Positions 51,844 to 61,065 of a stretch of DNA of 64,000 bases are shown piece after piece; position 1 is the first letter of the stretch; the number at the start of each line of letters is the position of its first letter. Position numbers and translations under genes: made by a program. The stretch spans positions 17,854 to 81,853 of the forward strand of contig NZ_JAPHNL010000013.1 of assembly GCF_026274175.1 (NCBI RefSeq), written 5' to 3'. The notes beneath the pieces were generated by a model. It was not told the origin of the DNA. It ran no database searches and saw only the letters and a program-made list of their open reading frames with translations. This stretch comes from Streptomyces beihaiensis. Lineage in GTDB: Bacteria; Actinomycetota; Actinomycetes; Streptomycetales; Streptomycetaceae.

Positions 51844-53706
51844 TTACGCGGTGGTGCGGTGCTTGCGCCGGTACGTCAGGTACGTGCCGGTCGCCCCCGC
51901 GGCCAGGACCGCGGCGACCGCGCCGGTCACCGGGAGCGTCGGGAAGCCGGACGAACCGTCCGTGGTGGCCGCCGTGTTCTCCATCGCGGGGCCGGGCGTG
52001 ATGTGCGTCGTGACCGGGGCGACGGCGTGCACGCATCCGACGGACTTGACCGAGCCGTCCTGGTTCAGGAGCACCTGCTTGTTGTTCGGGTGCCTGAAGT
52101 CGAACATGTGCTTGAGCGAGCCGGCCGTGGCGTCGAACGAGTGGTCACCGATGCGCTTGGTGTGCCAGTTGTTCTCGATGAAGCGGAGGATCGACGCCTG
52201 GTCGGTCTTGGTGTGGTCGACCTTGTCGACCTTGCTGTACGGGGAGATGACGAGCAGCGGCTGACGGGTGCCGGGGCCGCAGCGGTCCTTGTAGCCACCG
52301 GACGCCGGGCGGGCGTTCTGGCAGGCGGGGCTGTCGGTGGACTTGCCGTCGGAGCCGGTCGTCGTGTCCTTCGAACCGTTGCGCGGCGTGATGTACGCGT
52401 GGTCGTACCAGCCGTCCGAGTCGTCGTAGGCGACGACGATCGCGGTCGACTTCCACTGCGGCGACGACTGGATCGCGTTGATCTTGTCGACGAGGAAGTG
52501 CTGCTCGTCGATCGGGTCCGAGTATCCGGCGTGGCCGTCCTGGTACGCGGCGGCCTTGACGAAGCTGACGGACGGGAGCCGGCCGGCCTTGAGCGCGGCG
52601 TCGAAGTCCGTCAGGTCGTAGTTGTGGTTCGCCTGACCTTTGTGACCGATCTCCGCGACGTTCTTCGGCGGCAGGTGGTGCGGGTTGGCCGTCGACTTGT
52701 AGTAGGAGAACGGGTTGTGGTGCGGGCTGTAGTCCGTGACCTGGGCGCCGCCGACGTTGGCGTGCGACGTGTCGCACTTCGCGTACGAGCCGGACTGCCC
52801 GTTCCACGCCGTCGACGGGCGGAAGCCGCCCTGGAACCAGCCCCAGGAGACGTTCTTCTCGTTCAGCCGGTCACCGATGTTCTTGCCCTGCATGGCCGCC
52901 AGCGCGTAGCTGCGGGTGTGGTCCTTGCCCGCGCAGTCGTCGTAGGCCGGGTCCGGGTCGGCGGCGACCGTACCCACGCCGTTGGCGTCGGGCGACTTGA
53001 CCGCGTACGAGTCCGGCTTGTCCGTCCGCTTCGGGTTCTCCGTGCCGGACTTCGGGTCCATGGAGACCACGCCGTGCGTCTGGCCCGAGATGAGGTTGAG
53101 CGCGCCCGGCGTCGAGGGACCGTAGGTGGAGCTGTACGAACGGTCGTTGAGGGAGTAGTGCTGCGCGTAGTTCCACAGCGCGGTGACCGTGTTGCCGTCG
53201 TAGTAGTCCATCACCAGGCCGGGCTCGCCGAACAGGCCGCCGCTGCACTTGTCGACCTCGGTGTTCTGCACGTACTGGTCGGCCTTGCCGCCGTTGGCGG
53301 CGTACTGCTCGGGCCCGTACGAATGGTTCTGGTCGCAGGTCATGGCCTGCGACGGCGTGAGCCGCTTGGGCGTGTACTGGTTGGGGTTCTTGTCGAGCAG
53401 ACCGGCGTGCGCCAGCGTGTCGATGTGCTTCGGGGTCTTCTTCGACGCCGTGAACTTCGTGCCGTCGGTGTTCGCCGCCTTCGGGTACGTGCCGAAGTAG
53501 TGGTCGAACGACACGTTCTCGTCGAACAGGACGACGACGTGCTTGATCGGCGTGGCCGTCGAACCGCCGTGGTGGTGGCCGTGGTGGCCGTGATGGCCGG
53601 CGGCCGCCGCCCAGGTCGGTGCCGCTCCGCCGAGCGCGGTGAGCGCGACAGCGCCGGCCAGCGCCCCCAGGCTCCGTATCGATGCGCGTCTTCCCCTGCT
53701 GGCCAT
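51844..53706 (-). CDS. Sortase-anchored phosphoesterase (phospholipase C / acid phosphatase family)
   Basis: A 620-residue exported PF04185 enzyme hydrolysing phosphate esters (phospholipase C or acid phosphatase). Signal peptide SIRSLGALAGAVALTALGGA to ~WAAAAG; a His-rich segment GHHGHHGHHHGG; family motif IKHVVVLFDENVSFDHYFGT with the nucleophile region; ITPR and YDDSDGWYDHAYITP for metal and active-site residues; GTRQPLLVISPYSKVDKVDH; SILRFIENNW. The end is LPVTG at residue 591, a hydrophobic helix and YRRKHRTTA, i.e. a sortase signal, so it is wall-anchored rather than released. RBS GGAGGGTG precedes the ATG at 53704-53706. CTCTTGAC-type repeats upstream may be regulatory. Confidence 0.9.
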   Translation of the reverse strand: MASRGRRASIRSLGALAGAVALTALGGAAPTWAAAAGHHGHHGHHHGGSTATPIKHVVVLFDENVSFDHYFGTYPKAANTDGTKFTASKKTPKHIDTLAHAGLLDKNPNQYTPKRLTPSQAMTCDQNHSYGPEQYAANGGKADQYVQNTEVDKCSGGLFGEPGLVMDYYDGNTVTALWNYAQHYSLNDRSYSSTYGPSTPGALNLISGQTHGVVSMDPKSGTENPKRTDKPDSYAVKSPDANGVGTVAADPDPAYDDCAGKDHTRSYALAAMQGKNIGDRLNEKNVSWGWFQGGFRPSTAWNGQSGSYAKCDTSHANVGGAQVTDYSPHHNPFSYYKSTANPHHLPPKNVAEIGHKGQANHNYDLTDFDAALKAGRLPSVSFVKAAAYQDGHAGYSDPIDEQHFLVDKINAIQSSPQWKSTAIVVAYDDSDGWYDHAYITPRNGSKDTTTGSDGKSTDSPACQNARPASGGYKDRCGPGTRQPLLVISPYSKVDKVDHTKTDQASILRFIENNWHTKRIGDHSFDATAGSLKHMFDFRHPNNKQVLLNQDGSVKSVGCVHAVAPVTTHITPGPAMENTAATTDGSSGFPTLPVTGAVAAVLAAGATGTYLTYRRKHRTTA

Positions 53707-53819
53707 GGTGGTTCACCCTCCGAACCGGTCGCTGCTCGCCTTACGATCAGGGATGCTCGAACCGGTGTACGGCGCACCGGCAGAGTCAGGATGGCTCAAG
53801 AGTGAACAGAGAGTCAGGG

Positions 53820-53865
53820 ATGGCGTACCAACTCTTGACCCGCTCTTGACCTTCGGGTCGGTCGT
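53820..53865. promoter_or_regulatory. CTCTTGAC direct repeat between phosphoesterase and efeB
   Basis: CTCTTGACC occurs twice 12 bp apart (about 53833-53854), and a TCAAGAGTGAACA element lies at about 53798. On the minus strand these read GGTCAAGAG and TGTTCACTCTTGA, partly like PhoP (GTTCAC-type) direct repeats. Tentative, because the phosphoesterase is a natural phosphate-starvation gene but the 11-bp spacing is imperfect. Confidence 0.3.
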
Positions 53866-53871
53866 TTTCGG

Positions 53872-55263
53872 TCACGCGAGGAGCGCCCGACCGTACCAGT
53901 CGCTCTTGTCCCGTACGCCCGGCAACGCGAAGAAGTAGCCGCCGCCGAACGGGCTGACGTAGTCGGTCAGCGGCTCGCCCGCCAGGCGGTGCTGCACCGT
54001 CTCGAACTGCCGCCTCAGGTCCTGCTGATAGCACGCGAAGAGCAGGCCCATGTCGAGGTTGCCGTTGGAGTCCATGCCGCGGTCGTAGTTGTACGCGCGG
54101 CGCAGGATGCGCTGGTCGGCGGTGGCCGGAGTACGCGGGTTGGCGAGCCGGATGTGCGAGTCGAGCGGGATGACGTCGCCCTTGGGGTCGTCGGTGTAAT
54201 TCGGCGCGTCGAACTCGTGGTCACCGTCCAGCGGCGCGCCGGTGGCCCGCGACCGGCCGAACATGCGTTCCTGCTCACTGAGCGAGACCCGGTCCCAGAA
54301 CTCCACCAGCATCCGGATCAGCCGCACCACCTGATAGCTGCCGCCGACCGCCCACTCCGGCTCGCCCGACCCCTTGCCCACCCACACCAGGCGGTTCATC
54401 GCGCGTGCGCTGCCCGTGTCCGGGTTGGCGATGCCGTCCTTGAAGCCGAGGAGGTTGCGGGGGGTGCCGGAGGGGCGCGGCGGGCTGCTGAAGCCGTCCA
54501 TTCGCCAGCGCACCTGCATACCGCCGCGTGTGTGGCGGGCGATGTCGCGCAGGGCGTGCAGCGCCGTGTCGGCGGTGTCGGCGTGCAGTTGGAGGCTGAG
54601 GTCGCCGTGGCACCACTCCGGGCGCAGGTCGTCGTCGGGGAAGGCGGGCATCGCGGACAACTGCCGTGGCCTGCGGTCGCCGAGACCGTACCGGTCGTCG
54701 AAGAGCGAGGCGCCGACGCCGACCGCCACCGCGAGCTGCCCACCGGGCACCCGCTCCCCGAGCACCCCCGAGTCGGCGGGCGGCCCTGTGATCCCGGCCT
54801 GCGCCGGGGTGCCGCCCGAGGTGAGGAACCGCGCCCGTTCGGTGAGCGTGCGCAGCAACTCGGCCAGGCCCGCGCGGTCGTCGGCGGTCACGTCGAGCGA
54901 GGCGAACACGCAGGTGCGGCGTGGCGCGGCGATCACGGACGCCTGGTGCGTGCCGTGGAAGGGCGGCATGGGGGCGGCGGCGCCGTGCGCCCGCGGCGCC
55001 GCGTAGTCGGAGTCCTTGGTGTGCGCCGGGGCGGCCGCGCCGCCCGCCGCTAGCCCGGCGCCCGCGAGGGCCGCGCCGCGCAGGAAGCCGCGCCGCGCGA
55101 CGCCGGGGCAGCGACCGGCGCCGGTCGTCTCCTCCGCGCTGGGACCGCCTGTACCCGGATTGCCCGAAGTCGGACTGCCCGTACCCGGACCGCCCGTACT
55201 CGGACTGCCCGTACTCAGACCGTCCGTAACCGGACCGCTCGTACCCAGACCGTCCTCACTCAC
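53872..55263 (-). CDS. efeB: Dyp-type heme peroxidase EfeB
   Basis: A 463-residue exported Dyp peroxidase that with EfeO takes part in iron uptake. The protein starts at GTG 55261-55263 with ~55 residues of Thr/Gly/Ser/Pro repeat ([17 protein letters not shown]...), unusual for EfeB, then a Tat signal [20 protein letters not shown]. Dyp features: [33 protein letters not shown] with the GxxDG motif and its catalytic Asp, proximal-His region [15 protein letters not shown], and [19 protein letters not shown] near the C-terminus. The start overlaps the efeO stop (GTGA, 55260-55263). The repeat is encoded by an 18-bp-type minisatellite (about 55150-55250). Confidence 0.92.
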   Translation of the reverse strand: MSEDGLGTSGPVTDGLSTGSPSTGGPGTGSPTSGNPGTGGPSAEETTGAGRCPGVARRGFLRGAALAGAGLAAGGAAAPAHTKDSDYAAPRAHGAAAPMPPFHGTHQASVIAAPRRTCVFASLDVTADDRAGLAELLRTLTERARFLTSGGTPAQAGITGPPADSGVLGERVPGGQLAVAVGVGASLFDDRYGLGDRRPRQLSAMPAFPDDDLRPEWCHGDLSLQLHADTADTALHALRDIARHTRGGMQVRWRMDGFSSPPRPSGTPRNLLGFKDGIANPDTGSARAMNRLVWVGKGSGEPEWAVGGSYQVVRLIRMLVEFWDRVSLSEQERMFGRSRATGAPLDGDHEFDAPNYTDDPKGDVIPLDSHIRLANPRTPATADQRILRRAYNYDRGMDSNGNLDMGLLFACYQQDLRRQFETVQHRLAGEPLTDYVSPFGGGYFFALPGVRDKSDWYGRALLA

Positions 55264-56459
55264 GCTGTCCTCCGTGGGTCGCACAGGGTCGCCACCGAGG
55301 CGAGCCGTTCTGCCAGGTCGCCGAAGACGGCGTCGGTCCGCTCCCGCTGGGCGCGGCTCAGTCCGTCGAGCGGGGTCCACCGGCCGTTGTGCCGGAAGCC
55401 GCCGACGAGTGACCGGGCTCGATCCAACTCCCGCTCCAGGTCCGCCAGTTCCGGATAGCGGGTGGTGAGGATCGGGTGCAGGCGGTCCAGCACCTCGCGG
55501 CTGCCGTCGAGGTTGGCGCGGGCCGTGGCGAGGTTGCTGCCGCTGCCGTAGTCGGTCCGCCCGGTCAGTTCGAACTGGATGGTGTTCTCCACGATCTCGT
55601 GTGCGCGCAGCCCGAGTTGGGCCGGGTCCATGCGAGTCTGCGACCAGTCGCCGCGCAGTGTGGTGACCGACGTGAGCAGGGCGGCGGCCGGGGCGCGCAG
55701 GTCCCGCGCCGACTCACCGTGCCACAGCCCGTACTCGACGCGGTGGAAGCCGGTGAAGTGCTTGTCGTGGACGCCGCCCGCGAGCCCGGCGTCGGTGCCG
55801 TTGATCGCGGCGTCCGCTTCGCCGAACGCGTCGTACGCCGCGCCGAGCCGCTCGTACTGGAGGTGCGCGGTCAGCCAGTCGGCGCGCGCCGCGCCGAGGT
55901 CGCCGCGGTCGATGTCGTCACGCAGCCGCGCCGTCTGCTTCGCCAGGGTGCCGAGGCCGCTGCCGACCCATTTCTGGTAGGCGATGGACGGCGGGATCAG
56001 GTCGTGCTGGGTGACCGGGACGGCGGCCGGGCCGCGACGGCCCGAGCGGACCCGCACGGTGGGCCCGGTGACCGCGTCGGCGTCGTCCGGCACGCACTTG
56101 AAGGCGTAGGCGCCCTTGCCGACACGGACCGTCAGGTGCCGGGTCGTACCGGGACCGATGCCCTCGACCTCGCCGTAGACGGCGCCGGTTTCCGGGTCCT
56201 CCAGGTAGACCTCGGCGGCGCCGTCGGTCGGGTTGTGGAAGTCGAAGACCTGGGTGCCGGGGGCCGGGTCGGTCCAGCCGCGGCCGCAGTGGCTGCGGGA
56301 GACCTCGACGGCGGTGTGGCGCAACCCGTCCCCGGAGGTCCGCGCGGAGTGCGCGCCGCGCCCCGACGCGACGATCAGCGTCCCGGCGGTGGCGGCGATC
56401 ACGAGCGCGACGGCCGCGGCCGACCAGAGCCGGACCCGGGTGACGGGTATACGCGGCAT
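55260..56459 (-). CDS. efeO: Iron uptake protein EfeO
   Basis: A 399-residue exported protein of the EfeUOB ferrous-iron system. N-terminal signal/anchor ([20 protein letters not shown]), cupredoxin-like domain (~45-150; [33 protein letters not shown]) and M75/imelysin domain (~165-390) with the HxxE motif in [25 protein letters not shown] lies seven bases before ATG 56457-56459. Overlaps efeB by 4 bp. The usual third partner, the FTR1 permease EfeU, is not next to it. Upstream 56460-56705 carries GGCCAAGACGGAC triple repeats and three GGGCTTACC-type repeats (56552-56588) but no gene. Confidence 0.92.
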   Translation of the reverse strand: MPRIPVTRVRLWSAAAVALVIAATAGTLIVASGRGAHSARTSGDGLRHTAVEVSRSHCGRGWTDPAPGTQVFDFHNPTDGAAEVYLEDPETGAVYGEVEGIGPGTTRHLTVRVGKGAYAFKCVPDDADAVTGPTVRVRSGRRGPAAVPVTQHDLIPPSIAYQKWVGSGLGTLAKQTARLRDDIDRGDLGAARADWLTAHLQYERLGAAYDAFGEADAAINGTDAGLAGGVHDKHFTGFHRVEYGLWHGESARDLRAPAAALLTSVTTLRGDWSQTRMDPAQLGLRAHEIVENTIQFELTGRTDYGSGSNLATARANLDGSREVLDRLHPILTTRYPELADLERELDRARSLVGGFRHNGRWTPLDGLSRAQRERTDAVFGDLAERLASVATLCDPRRTA

Positions 56460-56551
56460 CCAACGCCTCCCGGAACAACTGCGCGTACGGCCAAGACGGA
56501 CGGCCAAGACGGACGGCCAAGACGTACGACTGGAAAAAGGACTGACGGCCG

Positions 56552-56588
56552 GGGCTTACCGCTGGGGCTTACCACCGGTGCTTACGAC
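56552..56588 (-). promoter_or_regulatory. Triple GGTAAGC repeat before efeO
   Basis: On the minus strand GTAAGCACC, GGTAAGCCCC and GGTAAGCCCC follow each other at 13-bp intervals, about 95-130 bp upstream of the efeO start. Position suits a regulator site; it does not match the DmdR/IdeR iron box. Confidence 0.35.
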
Positions 56589-56705
56589 CAGGTCATGCTA
56601 GGCGTGCCCGCGTCGTCGAACAGCGGTCCGAACCGAAAGGATGCCGAGAGTTCCCCCGTGGTTCACCGAGGCTTCGGTCGTGACCGGCCCTGACCCCGGT
56701 CGATC

Positions 56706-58211
56706 TCACAGCGGCGACTGCCACGTCACGGTCGTCCCGCCGTCGGTGTCGGCGTCCTCCCGCCGCCCGTCGTCCGTCACGGTCAGCCGGACCGCGGGAC
56801 GTCCGTCCGGCAGCCTGGCCTCGGCGTCCACCGAGACGTCGATGCGGGAGACGGCGGGGCGGCGCGCGGCCGTTGCCAGGGCGCGGCGCAGCGCCGTGAG
56901 GAGATGGCCCTGCACGGGCTCGGGGACGGCCGCCTCGACCGGACCGGTGAAGTGCACCGAAGGGGCGAAGCCGAGCACGGCGGCGGCGCCGGCCTTCTCC
57001 CGCAGCACCTTGCCGCGGAATGTGGTCGGGGCGTCGGCCGGCGGCTGCTGGAGCGCGAAGATCGCGGTGCGAACCTCCTGGATCGTCGACTCCAGCTCGT
57101 CGACGGCGTGTGTGAGCATGTCGTGCACCTCGCCGGCCGGCGCGCGGCGCTGCGTGGACTCCAGCATCATGCCGGTCGCGAACAGCCGCTGGACCACGAG
57201 GTCGTGCAGGTCGCGGGCGATGCGGTCACGGTCCTCGAACACGGCGAGCCGCTCCCGCCCGGCCCGTGCGTCGGCCAGGACGAGCGCGAGCGCGGCCTGC
57301 GAGGCGAACTGGGTGGCGAGGCGGTGGTCCACCGACGTGTAGGGGCGGTCGCCGCGCGTCCGGGGCAGGGCGAGCGTGCCGATCAGCTGCCCGTCCGCGC
57401 GCAACGGCAGCATCATGCTCGGCCCGAACCGGAACCGTACCTCCGTGGTCATCCGGGGGTCGGTCGCCGAGTCCTCGATGAACACCGGTTCCCCGGCCAG
57501 GAGTTCGGCGAGGACCGCGCTGCCCGGCTCGATCGTGGTGCCGAGCAGCGAGGCGGGGTCGGCGTCGGCGGAGGCGGCGGCCACGATCCGCATCCCGCCC
57601 TCGTCCGTGGGTTGGAGGACGACGCCCGCCGCCGCGTCGGCCAGCCGCCGCGCCTGTTCGGCGACCGTGGTGAGCGCGTCGTCGTCGCGCCCCGTGAGCA
57701 GCGCGTTGGTGACGGCCGCGGCTCCCTCGATCCATCGCTCCCGCTGGGTGGCGGTCTCGTACAGGCGGGCATTGCCGATGGCGATGCCCGCCTGGGCGGC
57801 GAGGGCACGCAAGAGCTCCAGGTCGTCCCCGCTGAATCCGGGTGCCTGCTTCCCGGTCAGCCGCAGCCGCCCGAAAACCGCGTCCTGGCCGTGTTCCCGT
57901 ACGGGGATGGGGACGGCCAGGACCTCAGGCTCGTGCAGGACGGCGTCGACCGGCACGTCGGGCGGCAGCCAGGGCGGGCCGTTCGGCGGGGGGCCGCCCG
58001 TGGTGACGGCGGCGACGATGGCGCCCTGTTCCTGGTCGAGCACGCCGAGCACGCCGCGGCAGGCGCCGGTCAGCGCGACGGCGCTGTCCGTCAGGTGCTG
58101 GAGTGTGCTGCGCAGGTCGAGTTCGGAGCCGACGTCGAGCACCGCAGCCAGGAGAACCGAGAGCCCGGCGGGCACCTCCGGCTCCGGTACGCCCTCGTCC
58201 GGCACCGCCAT
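56706..58211 (-). CDS. GAF-domain sensor kinase with degenerate ATPase domain
   Basis: A 501-residue cytosolic protein: two GAF domains (~25-160 and ~170-310; LRALAAQAGIAIGNARLYET and LATQFASQAALALVLADARA end them), HisKA_3 dimer domain with H-box DRDRIARDLHDLVVQRLFAT, as in DevS/DosT kinases. The C-terminal HATPase is damaged: the N-box Asn is absent (LLTALRRALATAARRPAVSR), and after TVTDDGRREDADTDGG the protein jumps straight to the final strand TTVTWQSPL, losing the rest of G1, the ATP lid and G2 (roughly 35 residues). It probably cannot autophosphorylate. No response regulator is adjacent. Start ATG 58209-58211. Confidence 0.85.
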   Translation of the reverse strand: MAVPDEGVPEPEVPAGLSVLLAAVLDVGSELDLRSTLQHLTDSAVALTGACRGVLGVLDQEQGAIVAAVTTGGPPPNGPPWLPPDVPVDAVLHEPEVLAVPIPVREHGQDAVFGRLRLTGKQAPGFSGDDLELLRALAAQAGIAIGNARLYETATQRERWIEGAAAVTNALLTGRDDDALTTVAEQARRLADAAAGVVLQPTDEGGMRIVAAASADADPASLLGTTIEPGSAVLAELLAGEPVFIEDSATDPRMTTEVRFRFGPSMMLPLRADGQLIGTLALPRTRGDRPYTSVDHRLATQFASQAALALVLADARAGRERLAVFEDRDRIARDLHDLVVQRLFATGMMLESTQRRAPAGEVHDMLTHAVDELESTIQEVRTAIFALQQPPADAPTTFRGKVLREKAGAAAVLGFAPSVHFTGPVEAAVPEPVQGHLLTALRRALATAARRPAVSRIDVSVDAEARLPDGRPAVRLTVTDDGRREDADTDGGTTVTWQSPL

Positions 58212-58256
58212 CGCCTGTCCTCCCCCTCGTGCTCCGACCCGCTGAGATCCCGTTCC

Positions 58257-58400
58257 CGTCCAGTACGGCCCGCTCTGGTCCGGTTCAGTCTGCTCTGGTC
58301 CGCTCCGGCCCAGGCCAGCCCAGTCCGGTCCAGTGCGCTCTGGCCCAGTCCGGTCCAGTCCGCTCTGGCCCAGTCCAGCCCTGTCTGCCCGGCTCCGGTC
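58257..58400 (+). repeat. CTCTGGCCCAGTCCGGTCC-type tandem repeat
   Basis: The 190-bp gap between mbl and the GAF kinase consists largely of imperfect copies of a roughly 25-bp unit built from GCTCTGG and CCAGTCC words. No gene or strong hairpin. Confidence 0.65.
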
Positions 58401-58401
58401 C

Positions 58402-59439
58402 TCAGCCTGCCAGCGGGTCGAGGGCCAGCGGCTGGATCCGGCCCTCCATCATCGCGCCGAGCCCCTGCACCGAGCAGACGTCGGGGCGTTCGGCGATGTG
58501 TACGGGCATGCCCGTCGCGTTGCGCAGCATCTGGTCGAGGCCCGGCAGCAGCGCGGAGCCGCCGACCATCATGATCCCGCGGTCAGCCAGGTCGGCGACC
58601 AGGTCGGGCGGGCAGTCGCGCAGCACCTTGCCGATGCCGTCGAGCACGGCGGTCAGCGGCGTGTGGATGGCGCGGCGTACCGCGGAGGTGTCGACGTGCA
58701 CGGAGCGGGCCAGGCCCGTCGCCACGTCGCGGCCGTGGATCTCGGTCTGCTCGGGGCCCTCCGCGGTGAGGCCGTTGCCGCTGAGCGCGAGTTGCAGGGG
58801 GCGTACGGACTGCGAGGGGAGCATCAGCTCGTGGTGCTGGCGCAGGTGCTGGACCACCGCGTGGTCGATGGCGTCGCCGCCGACGGGGATGCGCTCGGCC
58901 GTCACGATCGCGCCGAGCGAGAGCACGGCGATCTGCGTCGTGGCGGCGCCGCACACCATGATCATGGTGGCCTCGGGCTGCTCGACGGGGAGCCCGCAGC
59001 CGACGGCCGCGGCGATGAGCGTGTCCACCAGCTCCACCCGGCGCGCCCCGAGCCCGATCAGCGTCTCGACCGTGGCGCGCTGCGCCAGCGGGTCCGCGTC
59101 GTGCGGCGTGGCGGCCGCCGCGCGCAGCCTCGGTTTGCGGCGCAGGGTACGGCGGAGCTTCTCGCCCAGCAGGTGGCGCAGCATCCGCTGGGCCATCTCG
59201 ATGTCGACGACGGTGCCGCCGGAGACGGGGCGTACGACACGGATGTAGCCGGGTGTGCGGCCGGTCATCTTCTCCGCGAACTCGCCGACGGCGATCAGCG
59301 CGCCGGTGCGGGTGTTGACCGCGGCGGCGCTCGGTTCGTCGACGACGAGGCCGGCGCCCTTCACGTACACGCGGGTGCGGGCGGCGCCCAGGTCGACGGC
59401 GAAGTGGCAGCGGCGCAACTGCTCCATGCTGACGGTCAT
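58402..59439 (-). CDS. mbl: MreB-like actin homolog Mbl
   Basis: A 345-residue bacterial actin. Phosphate 1 FAVDLGAARTRVYVKGAGLV, EPSAAAVN, connect 1 region around ELVDTLIAAAVGCGLPVEQP, phosphate 2 MIMVCGAATTQIAVLSLG, adenosine motif GIMMVGGSALLPGLDQMLRN. Streptomyces carry MreB and the more divergent Mbl; MreB sits in an mre operon with mreC/mreD and rodA, which are absent here, and changes such as GAARTRV for GTANTLV favour Mbl. In Streptomyces these proteins act in spore-wall synthesis rather than vegetative tip growth. GGGAGG is seven bases before the ATG at 59437-59439. Confidence 0.85.
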   Translation of the reverse strand: MTVSMEQLRRCHFAVDLGAARTRVYVKGAGLVVDEPSAAAVNTRTGALIAVGEFAEKMTGRTPGYIRVVRPVSGGTVVDIEMAQRMLRHLLGEKLRRTLRRKPRLRAAAATPHDADPLAQRATVETLIGLGARRVELVDTLIAAAVGCGLPVEQPEATMIMVCGAATTQIAVLSLGAIVTAERIPVGGDAIDHAVVQHLRQHHELMLPSQSVRPLQLALSGNGLTAEGPEQTEIHGRDVATGLARSVHVDTSAVRRAIHTPLTAVLDGIGKVLRDCPPDLVADLADRGIMMVGGSALLPGLDQMLRNATGMPVHIAERPDVCSVQGLGAMMEGRIQPLALDPLAG

Positions 59440-59608
59440 GGCAGGTCCTCCCGAGAGCGCAGACCGTGGGCGGGTCGCCGGGTGGCGCCCCTGTCTGGAA
59501 TCGTGCGGCGGCGCGGAGACCGTCGCCCGCTGGGATAGGCCGCGCGAGGCAATGTCATAAGGGTGAAAAATGGGGCAAATCGGAAAATTCGGTCATCGGG
59601 CTCGCTGT

Positions 59609-59622
59609 TAGCATCCCGTGTG
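59609..59622 (+). promoter_or_regulatory. Leaderless -10 of MFS gene
   Basis: TAGCAT (59609-59614) ends five bases before the GTG at 59620. The 180-bp gap to divergent mbl contains AT-rich sequence (59560-59600) but no other clear motif. Confidence 0.45.
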
Positions 59623-60927
59623 ACCAGCACCGAACCGGAACGGACCGAACCGCCCACACCCGCCGCCACCGAGAAGATCGAGCCCGCGAGGCGCGGACGC
59701 GTCCTCGCCGACCTGACTCCGCTGCGGATGTCCCCGGACTTCCGGCGGCTGTGGACCGGCGACACCGTCTCCCGGGCCGGTCAGTCGATGACCGCCCTCG
59801 CGGTCTCCCTACAGGTCTACGACATCACCCGCTCCAGCTTCGCCGTCGGCCTGGTCGGCCTCTTCTCACTGGTCCCGCTCGTCCTGTTCGGCCTCTACGG
59901 CGGTGCCATCGCCGACACCGTGGACCGCCGCCGGCTCGGCCTGTACAGCGCGCTCGGCCTGTGCGGCCTCTCGGTCGCCCTGGCCACCGCCGCGCTCTGC
60001 GGCTACCACCGGGTCTGGCTGCTGTACGGGGTCGTCTCCCTGCAGGCGGTCTGCGGCGGCCTCAACGCGCCCGCCCGCACCGCGATGATTCCGCGCCTCA
60101 TCCCGCCCGAACACCTGCCCGCCGCAAACGCCCTCGGCTCCATCACCCAGACCGCGGGCTCGCTCGTCGGCCCGATGCTCGGCGGGCTCGTGGTCGGCTT
60201 CTGGGGCTACCAGACCGCCTACCTCCTCGACGCCGCCGCCTTCACCGCCTCCCTCTACGCGATGTGGCGGCTGCCCGCGATGCTGCCGCACACCCCGGCG
60301 GGCCGACGCCGGGGGCGTGCCTCCGTCGTGGACGGGCTGCGGTTCCTGGCCGGGCGGCCGAACCTGCGGATGACGTTCTTCACCGACATGTGCGCGATGG
60401 TCCTCGCGCAGCCGAAGGCGCTCTTCCCGGCCGTCGCCGCGCTGTGGTTCGGCGGCGACGCCCGCACCACCGGGCTGCTGGTCGCCGCGCCCGCGGTGGG
60501 CGCGCTGCTCGGCGGGGTGTTCTCCGGCTGGCTGGGGCGCGTGCGCCGACACGGCCTCGGCATCGTGCTCGCGGTCAGCGGCTGGGGCGCGGCCGTCGCC
60601 GTCTTCGGCCTGACCCGCGACCTGTGGCTGGGCCTTCTCTTCCTCGCGCTCGCCGGCTGCTCGGACACCATCTCCATGGTGTTCCGCGGCACCATGCTCC
60701 AGGTCGCCGCGCCGGACGAGATGCGCGGCCGCCTCCAGGGCGTCTTCATCGTGGTCGTCGCGGGCGGCCCCCGCCTGGGCGACTTCGTGGCCGGTACGGT
60801 CGGCGGCCTCACCTCCCCGGCCGTCGCGATCACGGGCGGCGGGACGCTGTGCGTGGCCGCCGTGTGGCTGCTGGCGGCGAAGTGGCGGAGGTTCGTACGG
60901 TATGACGCGCGGTGGCCGCAGGCGTGA
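59620..60927 (+). CDS. MFS transporter, EntS/MFS_3 type
   Basis: A 435-residue 12-helix exporter related to enterobactin exporter EntS and macrolide-type MFS_3 proteins. Features: SPDFRRLWTGDTVSRAGQSM, motif A-like YGGAIADTVDRRRLGLYSAL, LQAVCGGLNAPARTAMIPRL, ANALGSITQTAGSLVGPML, LPHTPAGRRRGRASVVDGLR (central loop), STISMVFRGTM-like CSDTISMVFRGTMLQVAAPD near helix 11. Start at GTG 59620 from the TAGCAT box; an earlier frame start at 59563 crosses it. Substrate unknown; a siderophore is possible with the nearby iron genes but not shown. Confidence 0.88.
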   Translation: MTSTEPERTEPPTPAATEKIEPARRGRVLADLTPLRMSPDFRRLWTGDTVSRAGQSMTALAVSLQVYDITRSSFAVGLVGLFSLVPLVLFGLYGGAIADTVDRRRLGLYSALGLCGLSVALATAALCGYHRVWLLYGVVSLQAVCGGLNAPARTAMIPRLIPPEHLPAANALGSITQTAGSLVGPMLGGLVVGFWGYQTAYLLDAAAFTASLYAMWRLPAMLPHTPAGRRRGRASVVDGLRFLAGRPNLRMTFFTDMCAMVLAQPKALFPAVAALWFGGDARTTGLLVAAPAVGALLGGVFSGWLGRVRRHGLGIVLAVSGWGAAVAVFGLTRDLWLGLLFLALAGCSDTISMVFRGTMLQVAAPDEMRGRLQGVFIVVVAGGPRLGDFVAGTVGGLTSPAVAITGGGTLCVAAVWLLAAKWRRFVRYDARWPQA

Positions 60928-61008
60928 GGCGCCGCGTGCGCGCCGACCGCTCGGGCGCGCGGGCCGCACCCGCCACCACGTCCGAGGCGGTGTCCAAGGG
61001 CGAACGCG

Positions 61009-61049
61009 GCGGCGCCGCCTCCCCGTGGGACCGGGGGAGACGGCGCCGC
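61009..61049. terminator. Terminator of the 19-codon peptide gene
   Basis: GCGGCGCCG (61009-61017) and CTCCCC (61019-61024) pair with GGGGAG (61034-61039) and CGGCGCCGC (61041-61049) with one mismatch and a 9-base loop. It lies 17 bp past the peptide stop and 82 bp after the convergent MFS stop, so it may serve both. Confidence 0.75.
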
Positions 61050-61065
61050 GCTGGCTCAGGTCGTG

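Noticed and set aside
51859-53805. Plus-strand 648-codon frame opposite the phosphoesterase
   Set aside because: Val/Arg-only composition without motifs; shadow frame.
56552-56600. DmdR/IdeR iron box before efeO
   Set aside because: TTAGGTTAGG-type consensus not present; only GGTAAGC repeats and a single CTAGGC-like word.
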